Source: Sipunculus nudus
Lineage: Eukaryota > Annelida > Sipuncula > Golfingiida > Sipunculidae
Length of the DNA stretch: 64,000 nucleotides
NCBI GenBank assembly: GCA_026874595.1
Contig: CM049308.1
Coordinates: forward strand, 75,503,124 to 75,567,123
Direction: 5' to 3'
Notes under the pieces: generated by a model
Database searches by the model: none
What the model was told of the DNA's origin: nothing
The model's input: only the letters and a program-made list of their open reading frames with translations
Shown here: positions 1 to 12,239 of the stretch, one piece after another
Numbering within the stretch: position 1 is the stretch's first letter
Layout of the letters: each line of letters begins with the position of its first letter
Program-made: the position numbers and the translations under genes

Positions 1-329
1 AGTGACACGGACAATCATGAATATAGGAAAACGAATCAATAATACAAATGATAACATAAAGGTTTAAATTTTTCCAGGAAGTGACGGGAACCAAGTTTTG
101 TGTGCCTGGTGATCAAGAATTTCTCACTAGCCAATGTACGAAATACTTTATATTGGCAAAGTGTACCTGTGCACCTAAGCTTTAACAACTGGGTGCACAA
201 AACTATTTCAAGGTACACAAATATATTTGTCATTTAATAGGTGCCAACTTATATGCCTATTATGCGTATTAAAACGGTTAAAAAAGTTAAACATCTGAAC
301 TGATACATGCCATACCCTTAACTAATCAT
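1..329. other. AT-rich sequence, nothing recognised
   Basis: No coding segment, repeat or RNA gene is recognised. It lies downstream of the hAT relic on the minus strand and could hold part of that element's 3' flank, but no terminal inverted repeat was found. Confidence 0.5.
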
Positions 330-1090
330 CCCTAGAACTGAGATGACTTTCTGTCAGGCGAGCTATTAATTTAACTGTTACATAGTCACTGTTTATCAGA
401 GTCATTGTCAAGATTCCAAGCCTCATCAGAATGATAGTGTTGATGCTCTTGGTCCATATGGCTTTGTATGCAGCCGTTTTGACTTCACTTCTTTTCTGAT
501 CTCTACCACAACTGTATAGCATCACGAGTCAAAAGATTCCACAGAATTCCTGCTCGTGTTAATGAAGAATAGGAAAGACAATGTGTGTGACTTCATCCTA
601 TTTCTCCAGTCCGTCTTAATTCGAGAAACTGCTGAAAAGCCCCTCTTGCACTCTGCAGAGTGGATTGGTAGAAGTAACGGTATTTGGACTATGCATAAAA
701 TTTTGTGAAACCGTTGTGCTTGCAAAATTCATTGAACTTAGGACACCGCTTCAAGGTTACTTTTCTCATTTTTCCAACATGTTCTTTCAGTTCCAACCAC
801 TCTGCTATGAAAACATCAAGTTCATAGCCTTACTTCTCTAGTATCGCCTTAAAGTGTTGAAATAGTGTGACAATTTCTTGATCACCATAATTCTTCAGTA
901 GATCTTTGTCTTTAGGAAAGTATGCAGGGTTCAGGACACCTGTTACTTTCAAAACAGGACTGGTGGTAAAATTTTATATCTCCCTTCAAGTTTACACATT
1001 GTAGTAATAATAGTTTTAATAACATTTTGTGTGACTTGCTTGGAGATATCAGGTAGCTTTGCACTGGCACTTGACTCGTCATAATGCAGT
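330..1090 (-). pseudogene. hAT-type transposase relic, C-terminal part
   Basis: Read on the minus strand, about 1090 to 330 gives fragments of a hAT-family transposase of the ZNF862-like kind found in many animal genomes. The part near 800-930 reads VTGVLNPAYFPKD and then LFQHFKAILEK, interrupted by a stop. The part near 580-680 carries the dimerisation-region signature HSAECKRGFSAVSRIKTDWR, in which the S-A-E-x-x-R-x-F-S core is typical of hAT C-termini. Several frame changes and stops separate the pieces, so it is dead. No N-terminal BED finger or DDE core is visible. The family call rests on the dimerisation motif and is fairly secure; the exact subfamily is inference. Confidence 0.7.
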
Positions 1091-1217
1091 TAAAATGGAA
1101 ATCCAGTGCTTTTCATATTTGTTTGTTCACCTAAACTTTCGCGTCACAAGAAGTCAACATTTATGTTGTCTTAGTTAATTTTACATGAATTTAATCAATC
1201 TTCTAAACTTCAATTTT

Positions 1218-1548
1218 ACAATATTGGCCGTTTTTTTCCCTTTAATCCCCACCATGCTGATCACAGCAAACGAAAGGTAAAGTTGTTACAATGTTAAATC
1301 ATACTCATTTATTATTACAGTATTGGCCATTTTTACCATATTAGCCGTTTTTACTACAAAATTTGCCGTTTTTACTAAAATATATGCCGTTATTACAAAA
1401 TGGGACGGTTATTACAACATAGGTCGTAACAACGAAACATATTGTAATAACCGTCCCATATTGTAATAACGGTAAATATCGTAATCAAAACTACCCATAT
1501 TTTAATAATTTCAAAGTGCCAATATAATAATGAAACTGGCCAATATTG
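1218..1548. repeat. Long imperfect hairpin of about 20-bp units
   Basis: Left arm about 1311-1412 and right arm about 1437-1548 are imperfect reverse complements, with the unit 'ggccgtttttac / gccgttattac' recurring about every 20 bases. The best-paired part is GGGACGGTTATTACAA (about 1402-1417) against TTGTAATAACCGTCCC (about 1442-1457). CAATATTGGCC at 1219 and GGCCAATATTG at about 1538 mark the outer limits. It may be a foldback element or an inverted microsatellite-derived repeat. Confidence 0.7.
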
Positions 1549-1559
1549 TTTTTCTTTTA

Positions 1560-3570
1560 GGCTAAGAACAGTTTTGACTATGACTTATAGTATAACGGAT
1601 GGATTGTCCATGAATTTGGTATGCTTAATTATCTTGAAGAACGTGAACTTCTTCAGTGTTTACACATTTCTACTTTTATTTTTGAGAACGAAATTTAACA
1701 GTTCTCCTAAACTTAATTTATTAAGCCCCCATCCGTAATGAGGGGACGCTTCTAGGGGCTGATGAGTTTATTTCTGTATCAATATAATGGGCTTGATATT
1801 TTGTTGGACTTTCTTAAGTCCCAAGAGTGCAAAACTATCGATTTATTTCTTTTTTTCTTTTTCCCTTGTGTGCTAGAGCTCTAATATGACTTTTTTATAA
1901 ACCGAACTTCAGCCACAATATTATTCATGGGAGATAGATTTGCACTTGATATTTATTTTTTACCTTGACTTTATTTCCAAGCTCGTACATTGTATTCGAT
2001 CACCCATTATGGCTCAGTTCTGTCCCATTTTTAGGTAGCTCTCCAATACGGCTGATTATCTAAAATCTACTTTGGGTCAGAGTAATATTGACAGGTAAAA
2101 GATTCGCAACTGGTGTTTATTTTGGATCTTAACCTAATTTTCAAGCTTCAAAGCCAAACCGAACTATCCTTATGTTCATAGGCGCGGGAAAAGCATTTTG
2201 ATTGGGGTAGGGTTGCAATATATATTTATTGTTGTATATATTCATAAAAAATATTATCCTGTTTGTCCTGATTAAATACTTTATCATCCCATCACAACAC
2301 GGATTCAATAAAGAATAAACATGACACGTTGCCATATTTCGCTTATATTAGCTTTTTGACCGGCATTTTGGTTCATTTAAAGGTGTTCATTCATCTATCT
2401 TTTGTAAAAGAATTTATGTGAAATCTGGTTTCCTCTGTGAATATATTAATAATCCTTAAAAGTTTATCTAAGTATCTAAAGTTCTTATAACGCCTTCGTG
2501 AAGGATGTATGAACATGTTTATCAACATGATTGTAATCACAGAAATGTTGACAAACGTTCATGTACATGTAACCTAAGGTGGTAGGTTGCATAGATGCGA
2601 AAGTAGAAAGGTCACTTGTTGCAAAACGCCATTTGCAAAGCTCTGGCTTATCTGAATTGCTGCCAGATGCCCTTGTTGAATTTGTTTCGATTATTTTGGC
2701 GGGCCCCCACACATTATAAACACGTTGATATAAACAGAATAAACAGCCCGTATGCGGTGATATCCATGTTTTCTGATTGGGCCCCTTTAACAGATAGTCA
2801 TTATGTAAATCCAGTGACATTTCCAGTGCCCAAGGACAGAAGGTTACAGCTTCATATGGAGCCTTAATTAATTGCTGTCACTTAAACATTTGTTCATAAT
2901 TAGACATAAACAACTGCAGGTACAAATCATTTAAATTTTAATATTTTTTCGTGTTCGAGACCACCAGATAGTAACAGCTGGTGTTGTCCTGTATCAAGAC
3001 TGAGACTGACTGAAAAGAATATCCACTGGTGACCACGAGAACAGCTGGGCTTGGCAATGGCGGTAGAGTGGACCCCTATTGTCTCTTTAAACACCTAAGT
3101 GCATGGCGCTTTCGACCTAATTTTTCCGTCGTCCGTGTGTTCTATGAAGCTTATCACCTTCCCTGGCGGATCTGTTACACATGTGTCTAGCTCAGACTAC
3201 ATGTAAGTTCAAAACTAATCGTCGCTGTTGATAAATAATCCATCAACAATAAGATGTCTTTAAACAAAGTTATATTCCGGTGTATTACGTATATTTCAGC
3301 GAAAAAAAGTTTCACTAAGAGCTTAAAGCATACACAATTTTAAACAGCCTCTAATTAACCAGATTCTTTAGTAAGACTGCCAGAGGGAATACGTTCATTC
3401 CTCTTTGATGTGTGTTTGTTCATCATATAACTCGCGCGGTCATGAATGGATTTTCCTGAAATTGTCAGGGCATTTCGATAATGGGCCATTTCAGTCAGAA
3501 TAAATTAGATTTTTGTGTTGATCCAGTGTGGAACCCTCTTGAGTTAAGACAATATCAGTGTTAGACAAAA
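1560..3570. other. Non-coding AT-rich stretch
   Basis: Two overlapping antisense open frames near 2485-2867 look like chance: neither has a recognisable motif. Nothing else is identified. Confidence 0.5.
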
Positions 3571-3849
3571 AAGGTAAGGTTCTCAGGCACTTTTTAAAAT
3601 AGTGCTGGCGGGCGGTTTTTTTTTTTTTTTTTTTTTCCTTTTTTTTGTATGTTTCGTTAAAAATGTCATACGATCAGGGAAAAAGCATGATAATAACAGA
3701 TATTGTTTTGCATAACAGATAAAAGCACTACAGAACAAAGAAAATCTTATTAAAATTGTATTATTTTATCTTCTTGATAGATGAAAATACATAATTGTTG
3801 ATGCAGGGTGGTTTAAATTGACGCGGGCGGTGCCTGAGAACCATACCTT
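3571..3849. mobile_element. Short TIR element (MITE-like)
   Basis: The left end AAGGTAAGGTTCTCAGGCAC (3571-3590) and the right end, which as reverse complement begins AAGGTATGGTTCTCAGGCAC, form terminal inverted repeats with one mismatch in 20. Next to them are related GGCGGGCGG-type stretches. The inside has a long T-run (about 3617-3647) and AT-rich filler with no open frame. No convincing target-site duplication is visible, so the superfamily is undetermined. Confidence 0.7.
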
Positions 3850-3904
3850 ATTTTGGACTTATATGAAACATTTTTCTTCATCCCAGCTGCACAACAGGAG
3901 AGAA

Positions 3905-4155
3905 TAGCCCAATTTACACTAGAAAAATGTGGCGCGCGCTAGACCTGTCCAGAAAATTGTGGAGCTGGCTACACTTTAACTTGCGTTTACACTGTGCCGG
4001 ACAAAGTGACCATGTAAAACGCGCTACCCTGTCAAGTTAGGCCGCATTGGACTTGGCCCGGCCTAGAATCTGCATTGCGTTTACACGCACATAAATACTG
4101 CAATCTGGCGCGGTCTAGACTGGATTCCCCATTGCGCGCATTAGTGTAGGGGCAT
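3905..4155. mobile_element. Decayed TIR element with 'tttacact' ends
   Basis: The left end 'tttacactag...ggcgcgcgctagacc' is partly mirrored by the right end 'ggcgcggtctagac...gcgcattagtgtagg'. Internal 'tgcgtttacac' copies repeat the terminal motif. The inverted repeats are clearly imperfect, so this would be an old MITE. It starts about 55 bases right of the preceding TIR element. Confidence 0.45.
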
Positions 4156-5100
4156 ATGTAGCAAATTCGTCCTGAGTAAATTTTGTTTGTAAAAATGTGA
4201 CACCCCATGCATTTTTGTTCTTCATCTTTCTATGAAACCTTAAAAACATGGTGCCATTTTTTTTATTCAGTTTTGAAATGTCTTTCAGCTTGTATTAAAA
4301 TAGTATTTAAAATGTTAGAATAATAAACGTTGACCGAAACATAAACAAAGTTAGCTGAGACAAGAGGATAGGAAAGGTTCTTTTTGGAATGTATTTACAT
4401 ACTAAACACACAAACTAAGTTCTCTGACTAGTTTGGGATTGTCTAAAATTATTTTTTGGTTATATTAAATGTACCTATTCACATACCAAGTATATTTGAT
4501 AAACACATATAGTGTTAAATGCTTAATACACATAGCTTGATTTTTTTTCTCCTCAAATATGATGGTATCTGCTAATATTTCATTGTAAACCATTTGAGTA
4601 CTCCTGTACACAAGTGATGTTAGGTTTTCGAGATCAGTGGTACAATTGTAAACATAGCGCGCATGCCACCTGGCGGCCAAACCGCGCTACTTTACAAATC
4701 AAGATTTTCTCAAGCATCCCAATAGTGTATCTTCCATACCATTTCTCCTTGTTTGGGAGTTGTGCACGCGCAAGAACAGACGACCTCTAGTTATGGTCTT
4801 TTTATGATACACAGACACGTTTACTCGCACACAGAACCATAACAATGAATGAAACAGGTGAATTGGAAATTTTAAGTCCGTGTACAGGGATGGTTTAGCC
4901 AAACTAATGAACAAATGGCATGAGATAATTCACATAATGTTGCAAATGTTTATGTACCTTGACAGTTTTCTTCAGGGGATAAGTGTTATTTTTTTTTCTA
5001 AAAGCAACGGTAATCTCTAGTCATTTAAGCTATCCCATAAGTTAGCTTCCACCCGTGTAGTTTCTTAGACACTTAATTTTCCTATACATTGAGGTAAAAA
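4156..5100. other. Non-coding AT-rich stretch
   Basis: Nothing recognisable. The open frames near 4465-4914 (minus) are short and lack known motifs. Confidence 0.5.
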
Positions 5101-5109
5101 TGAATGACA

Positions 5110-5140
5110 GACACACACACACATGTGTGTGTGTGTGTGT
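5110..5140. repeat. (AC)n/(TG)n palindromic microsatellite
   Basis: An AC run switches directly into a TG run, giving a perfect inverted dinucleotide tract beside a longer hairpin. Confidence 0.9.
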
Positions 5141-5148
5141 AGAGAGAG

Positions 5149-5224
5149 GGAGTAAGAGTGACGCCTTTTAGATGGTAACATGTGTATTGATATTAGTCTA
5201 TCTAAAAGGCATCACTCTTACTCC
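5149..5224. repeat. 25-bp-stem hairpin
   Basis: Arms 5149-5173 and 5200-5224 are reverse complements with one or two mismatches; the left arm begins GGAGTAAGAGTGACGCC. The loop is about 26 bases. Immediately to the right is AGACTAACACGGCTA (about 5246), which looks like part of a dispersed repeat. Confidence 0.8.
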
Positions 5225-5280
5225 AAACCTACACTTCCACTACAGACTAACACGGCTATACCACTAATCATTATACTTAG

Positions 5281-5283
<3 letters not shown>

Positions 5284-5330
<47 letters not shown>
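5284..5330. repeat. (TA)n microsatellite
   Basis: Uninterrupted TA dinucleotides over about 45 bases. Confidence 0.95.
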
Positions 5331-5331
<1 letters not shown>

Positions 5332-5486
5332 TAATATAATGGTTTACTGCAATTAGCAACTGCTAGAGTGCTCAATGGTATGACATCAGAGCTATATAAT
5401 CAATCAGACAGTGATGAGTGCAGCACGCACGAAACTACGTAGTGGTAAAAATGTCTGACAAAATTTGATCCGTCTATTTGTATAAT

Positions 5487-5515
5487 TACACACACACACA
5501 CACACATATATATAA

Positions 5516-5569
<54 letters not shown>

Positions 5570-5602
5570 GGTGAGGAGAAAGACAGAAAGAGAGAGAGAT
5601 GT
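5487..5602. repeat. Compound (CA)n(TA)n(GA)n microsatellite
   Basis: CA, then TA, then a GA-rich tract follow one another. They produce spurious Ser/Leu-rich open frames on the minus strand. Confidence 0.95.
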
Positions 5603-5620
5603 GATGCATTCATACACAAT

Positions 5621-8600
5621 TGTATTTTCTTGCAAAATCATTTTAAATAAAATATTGTTTTACAAGACACGTTTTATAATTAATTTTAACATTTGCCAAA
5701 TGAACAAACAAATAATGATTTAATTATTTCTACTTTTTAACAATTTATTATTCAGGTGAGATCATTAAGCAGTAAGTTGGACCAGCAGTAAGATACACGA
5801 ACTAAGCTCAGATTCTTTGAGACTTGGTTCCTTGAAAATTACTTGAACATGTGCCGTTTCAGAAAAGCTCAGTGTACTTAAAAGGGAATTTGTATGTGCT
5901 GTTAAAACAACCTTAATGTTGACTTTCTCTATACCGGTCCCCATATTATAACCCAAACAATTTTGTTATTGTTTTTATGGCCTTTATTAAAATTACAATA
6001 ACCAAAAAGAAATGCAAAAACCTTTAATTACATTCAAGGCATTTGTGTATTGTATAAGGCACGTGTCATTTTGTTAGCTTGTGCAATACATCAAAATTGT
6101 TCTTGGTCACGATTTAAGGGAAAACGAGCATTAGTTAAGCAGGTATAAAATGCTTTAGTTTTCGTCTGAAGTTATTTTGTATAAAAATGATAAAATAAAA
6201 CGTGGGCTCCAATCGAAGATGTACATTCCGCTGCTGCATCCGACATACCCTGCATTTAATGACATAACCAGTCAGATTTTATAAAAATATAAGAATAGAC
6301 TTTTCTTTATTCTTTATTTTATAATTCGCATTATATATAGATAGTACAAGCTGGGTGCTATAGACTCATTGTCTACAGATTACTATTTCCATAAAAAAAA
6401 TGAATGTTGTACCAGTGATCTTGCTCCGACGGATGGAACAGCCTACAAAGCCACTGTGCCATCACAAGTCATTTAAGGATAATGAAAAAGCGACAAGAAT
6501 TCAACAATAACCAGCATTTAACTTTACCGTTGTTATATTTAAACTTTACCATTGGTTTAACCATAGTTTCTGTTAAGATCTGTCCGTTTTTGTTATTGTA
6601 CTGGTATAACCTGAATGCCTCGGTTTCATATTCCCATAAATGTATAAAAGAAATTTGCCCACCAATCAAAATAGATTAAAAAATAGACCATCCGGGGGGG
6701 GGGGGTTAAAGATGAGATAGAAGAACAACTGTAAACACGTTCAATAACATTATGACTAATGATGACACTTTTTTTGTTATGATTTGATATTTACTTCAAG
6801 TTTGTTTCCTTCAACAGGACTTTTCTAAAATTCTAAATTTTTAAGGTTCCTTTGTTTTGTTTTTCAAAACACTCTCCTTAATGTATTCTGCAGCAAAACA
6901 TGCATTTCATTCAATGTTGTATATCTGTCCTTTACATGTCTCAATCTACTGTAAATGTCTGTAAATAAATGTCTGTAAATAACTGATGAAAATAGCTACT
7001 CCACAGAAGGTACAATTGCTACCAAATGATATGCTATTGCCCGCACAGAGCTGAGGTTATATGAACAATGTTAATATTATTATTATTATTATTATTATTA
7101 TTTTGCTTCTTAATATGTACTCCATTTCACTGTGAATGGTAGACTAGGTAGAATTTCCTAAAACTTTGGGATGGGTTAGTGAGGATCTGGCACTAAATCA
7201 AGTCAAAGTTGTCTTTTTTGTTGTTGTTTATTCTTCACAAAATATGTAAAAAAATTGAGTCATCCGCCTTAAAATTTTACAAATTATTTTTTGGATTATG
7301 ACCAAAACATAAAAATACTCCCTAGAATTCCTAAGGAACCTTTAAATATACTTTGGATGAACTAACCGTAAGAGGCGGGTTTCTATACCTTCACTATCAG
7401 CGAGCGGATAGTGATGTTGGTGATGTAATAATCGAACAATAGGATGACGCAATAACAAAATCATATCAAATGGAAGAATAACAGGTCCATTTTCATATGT
7501 TATGTATAAATGAAGCAAATATTTAGTCACTGGTTAAAACCAAGGAAAGTGGAACAATATACTGGTGGACAAACAACAGCTGATTAATTTTCATGATTAG
7601 TCTGATGGATCTTGATGCGGATCTATGTGTTGGCGGAGGTTTGCGCTCTACGGGTGCTCTCTAATATTGTAATAAACGTCTTAACGCAGTCTTTGAGTGT
7701 CTGGTTATTGTGATGTAATATATCTTACTAACCATTTTGAGGTGTTTTGTTGCTAAATATCTCTCTGTATGAAATATTTATATTTAATGGTCCTCAATTT
7801 TTGCTCTAAAATCAAATTTGACCTGAAAAAATGACAAAACCACTATAGAAAAATTGGCACCATATTTTTTTGTAAAGTTTAAGGTCTAAGGATCACAAAA
7901 ATATAGGGTGTCCACTTTTTACAGGGAAAAATTACTCGGTGACATATACCCCCACACTAGCTCAAACCAAGAGCGGAATGATCGGAAACAAGTCTTATCT
8001 GGTGCACAAAATAAACAAAAAAGATCAAATATCATATGGCTTAAATAAAAATCATAAAACACACTACTTGAGTGTGTACTTCGAAACTCCCGTGAATCCT
8101 CGATCATTGTACACATAAACGCAGGACCCGTGGCCGTGTATGGGGAGTTAGAACAATAAAATGCTAGACATGTCTTGTATTCTAGGTAATTATTATAAAT
8201 ACTGCGTTATATGAAGGTGTTTTTATCCGCCGAAATGTCATATACCATTTAGTCTTTCCTTCGCAGTAAATTATCCAGTCTGAACGGTTCAGAATTTTCG
8301 GTTTTCCTTTCATTATGCGCGACCCTGGTTTGGGGTCGCGCTGCAGATACTTTTCGTTACGTAGCGTGCATGACTGAGTCGGGGCCCGTCTCAGACAGTC
8401 ATGGTACAGGACAAACCCATGACTAGCATTTTGTTAACATGGCTTTACATTTTCACTGATAAATTCTTATTTTCTTCACGCCGTCCCCAAATACACTGGG
8501 CGCTAGCAGTGTGGAGATGGTGCGACTTTGAACATGTCGTACCCAAGATATATTTTTAGAGACTATACTATATCGTCTTTACTGCGCTTAAATGACAGAG

Positions 8601-9739
8601 ACCTTCTGAATTAATAAACGGAAAATCGGTAACACTCTGTTTGATAATTGAATCAATGATTTTTTTTGCCAAAACATTACTAATAATTGTCAAATTAATA
8701 CCCATAACCACCTTTTAATGAAATATATTTCATTGTGCCTGTGTCTGTCAGAGTCGAAATAGCCATCATTGATTATCTTTATCCACATAATTTCATAATA
8801 TGACGAAATATTAGACATCTTGACGGTTAAAAGGATACCTCATCGAACCTGTCATACCTGCTAAAGGGATGGACCATATTTTGCCGGCCAAAACCGCCAA
8901 TCTACTAGTTATATAGCGATCACTCAATTTTAGTAATCACCGTGTCAGTCCGTCCGTCCGTGACGCTTTCTTTCGCGCGCAATATCTCACACAGAATACC
9001 TTGGTTCTTTCTCATATTCACGGAGAAAAGTCAACTAAAGCCTCAATAGTACAATCAGTGATTTTTGTGTTGCACAAATTATCTCAAACGTATCTTTTGT
9101 AATATGATTCGAACCAGGAGCATTTTTTCCCCTCATGGACATTAATATGAACCTGTTTCTTTTTGTCATATTTATAAAAAAAACTCCAGACCCACATGTA
9201 ATCTAGTCCAGCACTAGCAGAAATGGTCAAACACTTCACACAAACAAAGTTAAGACTGGTTCTTTTTTTATAACCTAAAATATATACTATTTGAAAAGTA
9301 GAAGAAACCCAAGAACGATATTTTGCATACAGAGATGCTTGCCTCAGATTGGTGGAAAGCTCTTTTTGAGTAAATCGTCTTCCTGCATCTGAACTTGTAA
9401 TCAGACAAAGTATAAGAAGTTTTTACCAGCACCATTATAGAATATGAAAATAATATGACATTCTGAAAAAGCATACAGTTACACAACACAATAGATGTTG
9501 TGCCTTTTTTTAGGAATCTCAGTCTAATCTTGTATTTACAAATAATTTATACATTCTTGGGATAACTATTTCCTCATATGAGCCGATAACTTCAGGGGCA
9601 AACTTAATGCATATTAAGTAATAAAACGTTCACACGTGATACCATCACCAATGATCTATCAGCATTTCCAAGTTTAATTGATAATTTAAGTGACCTTCAG
9701 GCAGGTTTAATTTTAGGCCATATTTTGTTAACACGAGTG
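5621..9739. other. 4-kb gene-free interval
   Basis: No gene recognised. Minor items: a G-run near 6693-6706; an ATT trinucleotide repeat at about 7071-7102; two GC-rich hairpins near 8316-8400 (gcgcgaccc...gggtcgcgc, then catgactg...cagtcatg); and a repeat-like 'cagtccgtccgtccgtgac' at about 8946 that resembles dispersed repeat edges elsewhere in the window. Confidence 0.55.
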
Positions 9740-9761
9740 TCACCTGATAAAGTTGACTTTG

Positions 9762-9970
9762 TTAAAAGGCTGCCCTTTCCACTTCTGTGGGCATGGGCGA
9801 CAGTATGTACAGGTACACCATTCGGGCTGATTTGCCGGCCCGGGATCCGGCGGCGGGGAATCCCCCTTCTCTGCCTTTTCTAGCACATGGAAGATTATAT
9901 GGGCCTGCACCTCAGCCAGTTCTTTCGCCACATTTTCTAATTCTTCTCTGGTGAGCTTCCTTAAGTGCTT
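9762..9970 (-). pseudogene. P2X7-ballast-type domain exon with frameshift
   Basis: On the minus strand an acceptor (cttacttgcag) precedes an open exon beginning KHLRKLTREELENVAKEL and running to PEWCTCTYCRP. The W-C-x-C-x-x-C-R pattern is the zinc-binding signature of the cytosolic ballast domain of P2X7 receptors, which in invertebrates also occurs in many stand-alone proteins. In that family RP is followed by MPT and acidic residues. Here that continuation (MPTEVER) is present but in another frame, because one base is missing after CGCCC; a stop (TAA) follows at 9762-9764. The exon is thus a frameshifted or mis-assembled fragment. No P2X channel segment is seen nearby. The domain call is by pattern only. 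Confidence 0.55.
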
Positions 9971-10264
9971 CTGCAAGTAAGACAGATGTGGATATTGTAT
10001 ATTAAAGGTTTTTTACAGACTTGAGATAAAAACCCTCATATGCTCCGAAATATCTAGCTGTTTTATCAACATCAGTAAAGCAAGGTTTCATTGCTAAAAT
10101 ATCAGGTACCATAAAATATAAAACAGGTTTATTATTACAAATAATTGACACTATCAAATACTGTAATTATAATACAAATAGATTTTTCAAACCCGGATTC
10201 GGAATGACTGTTTGCCTGGTAAGCAATCATGAATCATCGACAATTATTTGTATAAATAAAGTAC

Positions 10265-10512
10265 CTTGATACCTTGGCTTTGGCTGGCAAAGCTTGCTGC
10301 TTGGTCTTTCGCAGTGGGTTTTTTTTCAATTCTCTCTCGCGCTGTTTTGCTGGGGCGCTCTGGTGAAGATTCGTTGGAAGTTGTCTGCCTTCCACACCGA
10401 GCTGCTGCCTGACGTCCACGAATTGACTGTCATGACATAACGGCAGCTGGCTGCGACCTTTGCCGCAGGCTTTCGTATCCTCCTGCTTTGCCGAAACTGG
10501 ATGCCCACTAAC
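10265..10512 (-). CDS. Possible upstream exon of the ballast-domain protein
   Basis: All three minus-strand frames are largely open between a possible acceptor (ttgttag, near 10513) and possible donors (gtatca or gtactt, near 10260-10275). One frame gives a Ser/Pro/Lys/Glu-rich disordered linker (TTSNESSPERPSKTARER). That composition would suit a linker in front of the KHLRKLTREEL exon. It is not a recognised domain, and the reading frame cannot be chosen with certainty. Confidence 0.25.
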
Positions 10513-10589
10513 AATTTTCAAAGTAATTTTCGTTAATTTTACATGCTTTATAGGTGATTGGGCCCCTTTATACAAAACGACAATCATCT

Positions 10590-12060
10590 CCTACTCCACC
10601 CCTGAATCTTGCAGGTTCTGATTAACAGCTGTCAGGAACTCCTTTGATGCTGGCAATGTGCTCAAGCAGCCTCTAGGTTCTAAAAGTTCGGCATCGATTC
10701 AGTCATAAGTCACATGCTGCAGAGGGATAAGTTTCAGACCACAAACATTGTACATTGGTAATTGGTAGTAGTGTAGCAGGTTTTCCGCCCTTAAACATAT
10801 ACACTGTCGTTTTTTTTTTCACATTCATCAGTAACGAGGCAGCGAACACCCAGATAAACTAAATGTACTGAATGGCATTGCTTAGTTCCTTTAGGTATAT
10901 ACTTTTGACTCCTTGTAAACCAAAGCAAGAACAATGCTACCAAAGATATAACCAGTTTAAATTTCCTTTTACAATAACAAACATTCCAAATTTGTAAATG
11001 GCGCCCTGGAGTGTTATACTGTATGAAACAGAAGTATTTACTGGTTCAGTTTTTTAGTTAAAATGGAGTTATGAATTTCTCTAATATAAATTAAAAAAGA
11101 AATTCTGTTTCATAATGAATTTCAAAATCTGGAGGAAAGAGGTAGCTTGCACGAAAATATGCTCGAAGAATATGATGTTTCACTGCAAGTGTAGTACATT
11201 CTTGAAATTTCTGTGCTTGCCTGGCACTTTTTGAAATACGTAAGATTGCTTTTAAAGCGGGTTTCCAAGGCGGATAATGACGCAAACTTGAGAATTAGCT
11301 ACGGATAGTCGCCCAGCTTTAGTGTAGTTTGTATGTCAGGAAAAGTATCTTTTCTAGATTGTAGATACTCTTCAAGGGAGAATCTTAAGTAAACAATTAA
11401 TTCCTGCTAATTCTATTGCACGAAGACTCCATGGTGTAGGTTAGGTTGTATACAGTTCTAGCGGACATCAGTATATTAAGAGTGGTGAAATCCGCAGAAA
11501 ACACCAGTTTTGAACTGCATGCCCAACCTACTTCTCACCATTAACATTCACCTCACATGGCATATTGTTTGATCACTAACAATACATTTAAACTGGTCAA
11601 CGCATCTGTTCAACTGATATAAGTAAAGTACTTTTTTTTCTTTACAATATGGTTTACAAACAAAGCTAAGTCTACAGAAACCACTCCTTTGAAACAAGTC
11701 TTGGCCGTTCGGTAGTGCCTGCACCCGGCAGCTGGGCTCTTGCAACTCATTTGCAGCTGGTCGCTGAATCCACAAAGACACTGTCAAATTCTTGGCTCTT
11801 CTGTGGTTGTATTTTGCTCTGCTACCTGTAGCTGCTCAAACACACATCAAAACGTTTCTCCAGGTCAACACGTTTTTATATCAATTTCTAGACGTTTCTT
11901 CTCTATCTAGCCCAGTGCTGATTCAGTTGTACTCGTTGGTCTAGCAGGTTGCCTAAATGTAGTTGTATCCGCCAAAACGAAGTTTTTTGACCGGGTTCCG
12001 CCGCCGCGTTCGTTTCCGGAATAGAACTCTGAGACCACAGATTTTTCTAAAACTTTACAC
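10590..12060. other. Gene-free interval
   Basis: Minus-strand open frames at 11091-11285 and 11548-11787 have no motif I recognise and no paired splice signals. Nothing else is seen. Confidence 0.5.
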
Positions 12061-12239
12061 GATTATTTGGTCACATGTGAACTGGTGCCAAAATATTTTG
12101 CGTTGACCTCTGACCTTTCCTCTCCCCAGTGCGTCCATCTCTGCGTGTGTTTTGACACATTAATCCACATAACGTCGGACCCGTTTGACCAATCAGGAAA
12201 AAAAATGCACAAATGTAGCCCTTGGATAACTTTATAACA

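Noticed and set aside
2485-2867. Overlapping 111- and 83-codon frames on opposite strands
   Set aside because: No recognised domain, no splice partners; length is compatible with chance.
5400-5619. Two overlapping Ser/Leu-rich minus-strand frames
   Set aside because: They are translations of a GA/TA/CA microsatellite.
11091-11787. Minus-strand frames of 64 and 79 codons
   Set aside because: No known motif and no convincing exon borders.
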